NCBI GenBank assembly: GCA_005888925.1 | Contig: VBCP01000110.1 | Coordinates: forward strand, 1 to 5,089 | Length of the DNA stretch: 5,089 nucleotides | Source: Betaproteobacteria bacterium | GTDB taxonomy: Bacteria > Pseudomonadota > Gammaproteobacteria > Burkholderiales > SG8-39 | Reading direction: 5' to 3' | Shown: one piece after another, positions 1 to 5,089 of the stretch | How the letters are laid out: every line of letters starts with the position of its first letter | How positions within the stretch are numbered: the stretch's first letter is position 1 | The notes under the pieces: generated by a model | What the model was told of the DNA's origin: nothing | Seen by the model: the letters and a program-made list of their open reading frames with translations, nothing else | The model's database searches: none | Program-made: the position numbers and the translations under genes

Positions 1-294
1 GGTAAAGGCCCACTCCGGCGCCTGGTAGAAGAGCAGCCGCCGCACCCAGCGGCCGACGAACGATTCCGCCCGCAGTCCGCCCCGCGCCAGGTCCTCCCAG
101 ACGGTGAGCGGGCAGGCGATGCCGAGCAGCGCCTCGCCGGCGACGAACGCGATCGCGCCCAGGTGCGCGTAGCGGAACCACGGATTGCGCACCCATGGCC
201 AGCCGAGCGCCGCGCCGAGCCAGACGCTGATCAGGCCGCCGACGATGAACAGCACGATCAGGAAGTGGACGACGAGGATCGCGTCGGCGATCAT
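1..294 (-). CDS. DUF2784 family membrane protein (C-terminus outside window)
   Basis: The frame is open from an ATG at 294 to the window edge, giving 98 codons without a stop. The protein begins MIADAILVVHFLIVLFIVGG, a hydrophobic helix (about residues 4-25), followed by a second hydrophobic stretch (about 44-62). The segment CPLTVWED near residues 61-68 and the APEW motif near 92-95 match what I know of the DUF2784 family, small inner-membrane proteins of about 120-130 residues with three or four helices and no assigned function. Roughly the last quarter is missing. No clear Shine-Dalgarno sequence precedes the ATG. The start lies only nine bases from the start of the oppositely oriented CMD gene, so its promoter must sit inside that gene or the mRNA is nearly leaderless. 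The family call is from memory of its motifs; no function is claimed. Confidence 0.8.
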   Translation of the reverse strand, partial: MIADAILVVHFLIVLFIVGGLISVWLGAALGWPWVRNPWFRYAHLGAIAFVAGEALLGIACPLTVWEDLARGGLRAESFVGRWVRRLLFYQAPEWAFT

Positions 295-303
295 GCCGGC
301 AGC

Positions 304-766
304 ATGGCACAACCACGTTTTCCCAAGCTCACGCCGGAGGCGATGAGCCCCGAGCAGCGCGAGGTCGCCGCGGCAATCACCGCTGGTCCGCGCGGCGAGG
401 TGCGCGGGCCTTTCATCGCGCTACTGCACAACCCGGGCATTGCGCGGCACCTGCAGAGCCTCGGCGAGCAGCTGCGCTGGAAGGGAAAACCGCAAGGCCG
501 GGCTCGATCCCGCGATCATCGATGCCATCCGCGAGCGTCGTGAGCCGCCGGCGACCGGCGATGAAGCACTGGTGATCACGTTCTGCCGCGATGCCCACGC
601 CACCGGACGCGTCGGCGACAAGGCGTTCGACGCAGTGAGCGAGCGCTTTGGGCTGGACGGCGCGGTCGAGCTGCTGGTCCTCAGCGGCTACTACACGATG
701 ATGGCGATGGTGCTCAACACTGCTGGGCTGCCGCTACCGCAGAACGCCGAGCCGCCGCTGAAGTAA
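304..766 (+). pseudogene. Carboxymuconolactone decarboxylase (CMD) family gene, frame broken by an internal deletion
   Basis: Two open segments in different frames together form one CMD-like protein. The first starts at ATG 304 (MAQPRFPKLTPEAM) and stays family-like to LRWKGK at about 489. The second, in the next frame, resumes at RKAGLDPAIID (about 491) and runs to the TAA at 764-766, with family-typical SGYYTMMAMVLNT and PLP near the C-terminus. Together they give about 153 residues against roughly 180 for related proteins. What is missing is the central helix segment, normally resembling ELAIL..AR...QYEW..H, which carries the conserved acidic and histidine residues of the family. I estimate a loss near 89 bases (length 2 modulo 3). 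Read literally, translation from 304 stops at 541-543 after 79 residues. CMD relatives act in protocatechuate breakdown or as AhpD-like redox proteins; the substrate here is unknown. The lesion could be real or an assembly error. Confidence 0.8.
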
Positions 767-845
767 AAGAAAAAGGGTCAGAGCAATTTTCCAGTAACAC
801 CTACGCGCTTTAGTAGTTACAGAAAAATTGCTCTGACCCCTTTTA
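767..845. terminator. Possible bidirectional intrinsic terminator between converging genes
   Basis: The inverted repeat forms a strong hairpin followed by CCCCTTTT on the plus strand (837-844), and by CCC then TTTTTCTTTT on the minus strand (777 down to 767). It lies directly after the stop codons of the plus-strand CMD gene and the minus-strand sulfurtransferase gene, so it could end transcripts from both sides. The T tracts are short or interrupted and the lower stem is partly A/T, so efficiency is uncertain. The role is inferred from position and structure. Confidence 0.5.
771..843. repeat. Long imperfect inverted repeat, REP/RAYT-like palindrome
   Basis: The left arm (771-798) and right arm (816-843) are reverse complements at 25 of 28 positions. 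The core GGGTCAGAGCAATTTT (775-790) pairs perfectly with 824-839, and GTAAC (794-798) pairs with GTTAC (816-820). The arms are separated by 17 bases, in which CTA (801-803) can pair with TAG (811-813). The element is much richer in A and T than its neighbours and fits exactly between two converging genes. Its right edge coincides with the sulfurtransferase stop codon, and its left edge lies four bases after the CMD stop. From memory, the GGGTCAGAG start resembles palindromes dispersed in proteobacterial genomes together with REP-associated tyrosine transposases; no transposase gene is present here. The mobile origin is inferred. Confidence 0.85.
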
Positions 846-1603
846 GCCTTTCTCGCGCGGGCGCTTGGGATCGGCCTGCCACTCGCTCCACGAGCCCGCG
901 TACAGCTTGCCGCCGGTGAGGCCGGCAAGTTCCATCGCGAGCAGGTTGTGGCACGCGGCGACGCCCGAGCCGCAGTAGTGGATCACCTCGCTCGGCGCGC
1001 GGCCGCCGAGCACCTGCTGGAAATCGTGCTTCAGGTCATCGGGTGACTTGAAGCGCCCGTCGCCGCGCACGTTGTCCATGTTGAAGCGGTTGAGCGCCCC
1101 CGGGATGCGGCCGGCGACCGGATCGATCGGCTCCTGCTCGCCGCGATAGCGCGCCGGCGCGCGCGCATCGAGCAGCGCGTGGCGACGATGCGCGGCACTT
1201 CCGCGGTGACCGCGCGGCCTTCGGCCTGCCACTTGGCGAAGCCGCCGTCGAGCACCGCGACCTCGTCGTGACCGACCCAGCGCAACATCCACCACAGGCG
1301 CGCGGCCATCGCGCCGTTCGCGGCGTCGTAGCACACGACTTGATCGCCGCGCTTCAGGCCCTGCCGGCCGAGCCAGGCGCCGAAGGTTTTTGCATCGGGA
1401 AGAGGGTGGCGCCCGTTCTTCCCGGTCTTCGGTCCCGATAAATCGCGGTCGAGGCTCGCAAAGAGCGCGCCCGGGATGTGGGCTTCGCGGTACAGCTCGG
1501 CGCCGAGCTCGGGCTTGGCGAGATCGTGGCGGCAGTCGAAGATGCGCCAGTCGCCAAGATGCGCCGCCAGCTCGGCGCTCGAGACTAAGGTGTTAAATGC
1601 CAA
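843..1603 (-). pseudogene. Two-domain rhodanese-type sulfurtransferase (thiosulfate/3-mercaptopyruvate), frame broken by an internal deletion
   Basis: The first segment reads from a TTG at 1603 (MAFNTLVSSAELAAHLGDW if TTG is read as Met) to TAEVPR at about 1190, 138 codons. It forms the non-catalytic rhodanese domain, with FDCRHDL, HIPGA, NGRHPLP and WWMLR. The second segment, in another frame, resumes at about 1178 (ALLDARAPARYRGE) and ends at the TAA at 845-843. It carries IPGALN and the active-site loop HYCGSGVAACHN, whose Cys would hold the persulfide, then the C-terminal SWSEW. The linker between domains is shortened: I estimate 60-75 bases lost, with length 1 modulo 3. The total is about 249 residues against roughly 275-285 usual. 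The family moves sulfane sulfur from thiosulfate or mercaptopyruvate to cyanide or thiol acceptors. The start overlaps the end of the Rieske gene by 11 bases, suggesting translational coupling. Translated literally, the protein loses its catalytic domain. Confidence 0.85.
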
Positions 1604-2690
1604 GGCGGCTGTGCAACCACTCGTGGAAGTGCAGCTCGGCATCCTCCATCGGTGATTGGTACGGGCCGGCGTCGTCGAGGCCCTGTTCGTAGAGCGCGCG
1701 GCGGCCGCGGTCGAGCCGCTGGCAGATTTGGTTGTCCTCGATCGCGGTCTCGACATACGCCGCCTGCTGCGCCTCGATGAACTCGCGCTCGAACAGCACG
1801 ATCTCCTCGGGGTAGTAGAACTCGACCACGTTGGTGGTGCGCGTCGGCGAGCGCGGGATGAGGTGCGACACGATCAGCACGTTCGGGTACCACTCGAAGG
1901 TGAGGCCCGGAAAGTACGTCGCCCACAGCGCGCCCTGCTTCGGCTCGCGGCCGTCGAGGTAGCTCAGGCACACGTCGTGCCATTTCTTGTAGACCGGGGT
2001 GCCGGGCCGCTCGAGGCCCGCCTTGGCGGCCACGATCTGCACCGAGTATTCATCGCCGTAGTCGACGCTGAAGTTGTTGCAGTCGGTGAAGTTGCCCAGG
2101 CCCGGGTGATAGAAATCCACGTGGTAGACCTCGAGATAGGTCTCGATGAAGGTCTTCCAGTTGATGTCGTATTCATCCACGCGCACCGAGTCGAGCACGT
2201 AGCCGCTGAAGTCCCAGTCGGCCGCGGTGGTGATCTTCGCCAGATCCCGCCGAACGTCGCGTGGGCCGGTGAACAGCAGGCCGTTCCAGTTGGTGAGCGG
2301 TGTCGAGTGCAACTTGACGCAAGGCGCCTGCGGGAAGTGCGGCGCGCCGAGCAGCTCGCCTTTCAGGTCGTAGGTCCAGCGGTGCAGCGGGCAGACGATG
2401 TGCTCGGCGTTGCCGCGGCCTTCGAGCATGATCGCCTGGCGGTGGCGGCAGACGTTCGACAGCAACCGGATTCCCTCGGCGCTGCGAACCAGCATCTTCG
2501 CGTTGTCGGTCCAGGCGAGCGTGTGGTAGTCGCCGGCGTTGGGCACCATCAACTCGTGCCCGACGTAGTTCGCTCCGGCGTCGAACAGGAGCTTTTTCTC
2601 CTGCTCGAAGATCTTGGGATCGAAGTACCAGGACACCGGCAGCTGAGGGCGTGCCGGCCTGATCTGGCGCAGGCTCGATATGTCCGACAT
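1593..2690 (-). CDS. Rieske-type aromatic ring-hydroxylating oxygenase, alpha subunit
   Basis: This intact 365-residue protein starts MSDISSLRQIRPARPQLP. The N-terminal Rieske domain holds the [2Fe-2S] ligands as CRH (Cys81, His83) and CPLH (Cys100, His103). The C-terminal catalytic domain has NWK (177-179) and E187-VYH-VDFY-H, where His190 and His195 are the expected mononuclear iron ligands; Asp319 in IEDNQIC is a plausible third ligand. Such enzymes use electrons from a separate reductase to activate O2 for hydroxylation, demethylation or ring oxidation. No reductase, ferredoxin or beta subunit gene is in the window, so the substrate cannot be named. The length fits a single-component alpha oxygenase. 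The sulfurtransferase gene follows in the same unit with an 11-base overlap. An AGGA lies about 12 bases before the ATG. Family certain; specific reaction unknown. Confidence 0.95.
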   Translation of the reverse strand: MSDISSLRQIRPARPQLPVSWYFDPKIFEQEKKLLFDAGANYVGHELMVPNAGDYHTLAWTDNAKMLVRSAEGIRLLSNVCRHRQAIMLEGRGNAEHIVCPLHRWTYDLKGELLGAPHFPQAPCVKLHSTPLTNWNGLLFTGPRDVRRDLAKITTAADWDFSGYVLDSVRVDEYDINWKTFIETYLEVYHVDFYHPGLGNFTDCNNFSVDYGDEYSVQIVAAKAGLERPGTPVYKKWHDVCLSYLDGREPKQGALWATYFPGLTFEWYPNVLIVSHLIPRSPTRTTNVVEFYYPEEIVLFEREFIEAQQAAYVETAIEDNQICQRLDRGRRALYEQGLDDAGPYQSPMEDAELHFHEWLHSRLGI

Positions 2691-2730
2691 TCGTTGTAAA
2701 GGTCCTAGAAAAACAGTATTTTAACCAAAG
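2691..2730. promoter_or_regulatory. Compact divergent promoter region between the Rieske gene and xseB
   Basis: This is the only AT-rich gap besides the palindrome, and all transcription of both flanking units would plausibly start here. On the plus strand, TTGTAA (2694-2699) and TATTTT (2717-2722) are spaced by 17 bases and each match four of six sigma70 consensus positions. That would place the start of transcription only a few bases before the xseB ATG. On the minus strand, TAAAAT (2723 down to 2718) matches five of six -10 positions but has no good -35. These are consensus matches by eye only; no operator palindrome is evident. Confidence 0.35.
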
Positions 2731-2991
2731 ATGACCAAGCCCGTAACGAGCGCGAACGGCCGCGCAGAAGCAGGCGAGCTGTCCTTCGAGCAGGCGCTCG
2801 CGGAGCTGGAAAAAATCGTGTCGCGGATGGAAAGCGGCGAGCTGCCGCTCGAGCAGGCGCTCGCGACGCACAAGCGCGGGCTCGAGCTCGCGCGCTTCTG
2901 CCAGCAGCGGCTCGAAGCCGCGCAGCAGCAGGTCAAGGTGCTCGAAGGCGAAGTGCTGAAGCCGCTGGCGGATTCTGCCGCGGGTGAGTGA
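2731..2991 (+). CDS. xseB: Exodeoxyribonuclease VII small subunit
   Basis: This complete 86-residue protein is of typical family length. The XseB core runs from about residue 17 to 78: LSFEQALAELEKIVSRME, then GELPLEQALATHKRGLELA, then CQQRLEAAQQQVKVLEGEV. These are the amphipathic helices expected of the small subunit. It binds the large subunit XseA, encoded elsewhere, to form cytoplasmic exonuclease VII, which degrades single-stranded DNA to oligonucleotides. The N-terminal 15 residues are probably disordered. An internal near-duplication links residues 13-24 and 34-45. The ribosome-binding site is weak (AAAG just before the ATG). It is the first gene of the operon; its last eight bases overlap the ispA start, so the two are probably translationally coupled. 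Its metabolic link to isoprenoids is positional only. Confidence 0.95.
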   Translation: MTKPVTSANGRAEAGELSFEQALAELEKIVSRMESGELPLEQALATHKRGLELARFCQQRLEAAQQQVKVLEGEVLKPLADSAAGE

Positions 2992-3880
2992 CGCCGATTT
3001 CCAGTCCTGGATGGGCAAGGTCCAGGCCCGCATGGAGAGCGCGCTCTCGCGCCTCCTGCCGCCGGCGCATATCGCGCCCGCGCGCCTGCACGAAGCGATG
3101 CGCTACGCCGCGCTCGGCGGCGGCAAGCGCGTGCGGCCGCTGCTCAGTTTCGCGGCGGGCGAAGTGAGCGGCGCCGCGCCCGAGCGGCTGGAAGTTGCCG
3201 CGGCCGCCGTCGAGCTGATCCACGCCTATTCGCTGGTGCACGACGACCTGCCGTGCATGGACGACGATGTGCTGCGCCGGGGCAAGCCCAGCGTGCATGT
3301 CGAATACGACGAGGCCACCGCGCTCCTGGTGGGCGACGCGCTGCAGACGCTCGCCTTTCAGCTGCTCGCCGAGCACCGGCTCGCGGACGATGCGCGGGTC
3401 CAGCTCGAGATGCTGAAGCTCCTGGCGCTCGCCGCCGGCTCGCGCGGCATGGCCGGCGGCCAGCAGATCGACCTCGAGTCGACCGGCAAGCCCCTGGCGC
3501 TGCCCGAGCTCGAGTTCATGCACATCCACAAGACCGGCGCGCTGATCCGCGCCGCGGTGCTGGTCGGCGCGGCCTGCGGCAAGCCGCTCGGCGATGCCGA
3601 GCACACCGGGCTCGACCGCTACGCCAAGGCCGTGGGCCTCGCGTTCCAGGTGGTCGACGATCTGCTCGATTACGAGGGCAGCACGGCGACGCTCGGCAAG
3701 ACGGCGGGCAAGGACTCCAGGCAGGGCAAGCCGACCTATGTCTCCGCGATCGGCGCCACGGGCGCGCACGAGCTGGCGCTGGAGCTGCGCGGCGAGGCGC
3801 ACGCGGCGCTCGAGGCGCTCGGCACGCGCGCGGCGCGCCTCGCGTCGCTCGCGGACTTCGTGGTTCTGCGAAAATTCTAG
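2984..3880 (+). CDS. ispA: Farnesyl diphosphate synthase (geranyltranstransferase)
   Basis: This intact 298-residue protein matches the roughly 299 residues of E. coli IspA. It condenses dimethylallyl or geranyl diphosphate with isopentenyl diphosphate to make farnesyl diphosphate, the precursor of quinone side chains and undecaprenyl carriers, in the cytoplasm. Visible motifs are GGGKRVRP (45-52, diphosphate binding), the first aspartate-rich motif DDLPCMDDD (87-95) with RRG after it, GDALQTLAF (117-125), GMAGGQ (155-160), HKTGALIRAA (182-191), and the second aspartate-rich motif FQVVDDLLD (221-229). All expected Mg-binding aspartates are present. The start is GTG at 2984, chosen because it overlaps the xseB stop by eight bases and gives a family-typical N-terminus; a GGGTGAG-like stretch lies there. 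dxs follows five bases after the TAG. Product chain length C15 is inferred from similarity to IspA. Confidence 0.95.
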   Translation: MSDADFQSWMGKVQARMESALSRLLPPAHIAPARLHEAMRYAALGGGKRVRPLLSFAAGEVSGAAPERLEVAAAAVELIHAYSLVHDDLPCMDDDVLRRGKPSVHVEYDEATALLVGDALQTLAFQLLAEHRLADDARVQLEMLKLLALAAGSRGMAGGQQIDLESTGKPLALPELEFMHIHKTGALIRAAVLVGAACGKPLGDAEHTGLDRYAKAVGLAFQVVDDLLDYEGSTATLGKTAGKDSRQGKPTYVSAIGATGAHELALELRGEAHAALEALGTRAARLASLADFVVLRKF

Positions 3881-3885
3881 GTGCG

Positions 3886-5089
3886 ATGGCCACGATCACC
3901 GAAGACCTGCCCTCAGGGGAAGATGCGGTTCCTTACAATCCGGCGATGTACGAGCTGCTGAAGACGATCGACGATCCGGCGCGGCTGCGCGCGCTCGAGC
4001 GCCGGCAGCTCGCGCAGCTCGCCGACGAGCTGCGCGCCTATGTGCTCGAGTCGGTGTCCAAGACCGGCGGCCATCTGTCCTCCAACCTCGGCACGGTCGA
4101 GCTGACGATTGCGCTGCACTACGTGTTCGACACGCCCGAGGACCGCATCGTCTCGGACGTGGGCCACCAGACCTATCCGCACAAGATCCTGACGGGCCGG
4201 CGCGAGGCGATGGCGCGCCTGCGGATGAGCGGCGGCATCTCCGGCTTTCCGCGGCGCGCCGAGTCCAGGTACGACACTTTCGGCACCGCGCATTCGTCGA
4301 CTTCGATTTCCGCCGCGCTCGGCATGGCGGTCGCCGCCAAGACCAAGGGCGAGAAGCGCAGCGCGATCGCCGTGATCGGCGACGGCGCCATGTCCGCGGG
4401 CATGGCGTACGAGGCGATGAACAACGCCGGCGCGATGGACGTGGACCTGCTGGTGATCCTGAACGACAACGAGCCTGCTCTCGGGACGCATGTACGCGAG
4501 CGCGCGCCGCGCAAGCGAGCATCTGCTGAAGCGCGTCGGCGTCTGGGAGCTCGCGCGGCGCGCCGAGGAGCACGTCAAGGGCATGGTGACGCCCTCCACG
4601 CTGTTCGAGGAGTTCGGCTTCAACTACATCGGGCCGATCGACGGGCACGACCTCGACGTCCTGGTCCCGACGCTCGCGAACATCAAGCAGCTGCAGGGCC
4701 CGCAGTTCCTCCACGTCGTGACGCGCAAGGGGCAGGGCTACAAGCTCGCCGAGGACGACCCGATCGCCTACCACGGCCCGGGCAAGTTCAATCCGGCCGA
4801 GGGCCTGCAGAAAACCGCGGGCGGACGGCCGACCTATTCGCAGATCTTCGGCCAGTGGCTGTGCGACATGGCCGAGCGCGAGCCGCGCCTCGTCGCCATC
4901 ACGCCGGCGATGCGCGAGGGCTCGGGCATGGTCGAATTCTCGGAGCGCTTTCGCGAGCGCTACTTCGATGTCGGCATCGCCGAGCAGCATGCCGTCACCT
5001 TTGCCGCCGGCCTCGCCTGCGAGGGAATGAAACCGGTGCTGGCCATCTACTCCACCTTCCTGCAGCGCGGCTACGATCAGCTGATCCAC
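3886..5089 (+). pseudogene. dxs: 1-deoxy-D-xylulose-5-phosphate synthase, frame broken by an internal deletion and cut by the window end
   Basis: Dxs makes DXP from pyruvate and glyceraldehyde 3-phosphate using thiamine diphosphate, the entry step of the MEP pathway. From ATG 3886 the first segment (196 codons, to 4473) shows SKTGGHLSSNLGTVELT with active-site His63, HSSTSIS (136-142), and the ThDP motif GDG (165-167) ending at NDNE (193-196). The next 16 residues, normally starting MSIS and including Mg/ThDP-contact residues, are missing. The protein resumes in another frame at 4475 as LLSGRMYASARRASEH and stays open to the edge (205 codons), with FNYIGPIDGHD, KGQGYKLAE, REGSGM and IAEQHAV carrying the catalytic Glu (4982-4984). 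By comparison with E. coli Dxs, 47 bases are lost. Ser90 replaces the near-invariant Trp of WDVGHQ. An in-frame ATG at 3946 (MYELLKTIDD) is an alternative start closer to homologues. Since Dxs is usually essential, a sequence error is a serious possibility. Confidence 0.92.

Noticed and set aside
163..303. N-terminal extension of the CMD frame upstream of 304
   Set aside because: The extra 47 residues are antisense to the DUF2784 gene and rich in Asp, Glu, Gln and Ala without homologue-like sequence; MAQPRFPKLTPE at 304 matches the family start.
771..843. CRISPR repeat or tRNA-like structure
   Set aside because: There is one inverted repeat only, with no direct repeats or spacers and no tRNA arms.
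1656..2699. 347-codon plus-strand open frame opposite the Rieske gene
   Set aside because: It lies exactly antisense to an intact gene with all Rieske motifs; its residue make-up (runs of Val, Arg, Ala, His) is that of the complement of GC-rich codons, with no recognisable domain.
2173..3033. 286-codon minus-strand frame spanning the divergent region
   Set aside because: It crosses the antisense of xseB, the intergenic region and an alternative frame of the Rieske gene; its composition is shadow-like and the two real genes explain the DNA.
3923..3961. Twelve-codon mini-frame starting ATG 3923 just after AGGGGA, possible leader peptide for dxs
   Set aside because: The ribosome-binding site is too close to the ATG and the frame shows no codon pattern suggesting attenuation; chance is sufficient.
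3896..5089. 397-codon minus-strand open frame opposite dxs
   Set aside because: It is a shadow of dxs, dominated by Arg, Ala and Ser in its second half, with no family motif; its start is only the window edge.
1..5089. Complete insertion sequence, phage or defence system
   Set aside because: No transposase, integrase, nuclease-helicase or toxin-antitoxin gene is visible; apart from the palindrome, all sequence is explained by ordinary metabolic genes.

Overview
The window is a GC-rich, densely coded chromosomal segment. The gene order (Rieske oxygenase diverging from xseB-ispA-dxs) and the protein sequences suggest a betaproteobacterium, probably Burkholderiales or a relative and perhaps known only from a metagenome. 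That assignment rests on remembered family sequences, not on a search.

Layout: positions 1-294 hold the N-terminal part of a DUF2784 membrane protein on the minus strand. Nine bases away, head to head on the plus strand, is a carboxymuconolactone decarboxylase (CMD) family gene (304-766) whose reading frame is broken. It converges on a two-gene minus-strand unit: a Rieske-type ring-hydroxylating oxygenase alpha subunit (1593-2690, intact) followed by a two-domain rhodanese/mercaptopyruvate-type sulfurtransferase (843-1603, frame broken). The convergent gap (767-842) is filled almost exactly by a long, AT-rich inverted repeat that looks like a REP/RAYT-type palindrome and could end transcription from both sides. 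A 40-base AT-rich divergent region (2691-2730) separates the Rieske gene from the plus-strand operon xseB (exonuclease VII small subunit), ispA (farnesyl diphosphate synthase) and dxs (DXP synthase, running off the window end).

xseB-ispA-dxs is a familiar isoprenoid-precursor operon: Dxs makes DXP, the first intermediate of the MEP pathway, and IspA condenses the resulting C5 units to farnesyl diphosphate. XseB is a repair subunit that is often co-transcribed with them.

The most striking point is not a new gene family. Three of the seven genes (CMD, sulfurtransferase, dxs) each lack one internal block of roughly 50-90 bases, out of frame, while the sequence on both sides stays conserved and open. 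Dxs is normally essential, so three such lesions within about 4 kb suggest an assembly or consensus problem, or local gene decay with back-up copies elsewhere. I see no convincing previously undescribed system, CRISPR array, tRNA, rRNA or complete mobile element. There is no gene-free stretch longer than 300 bases.
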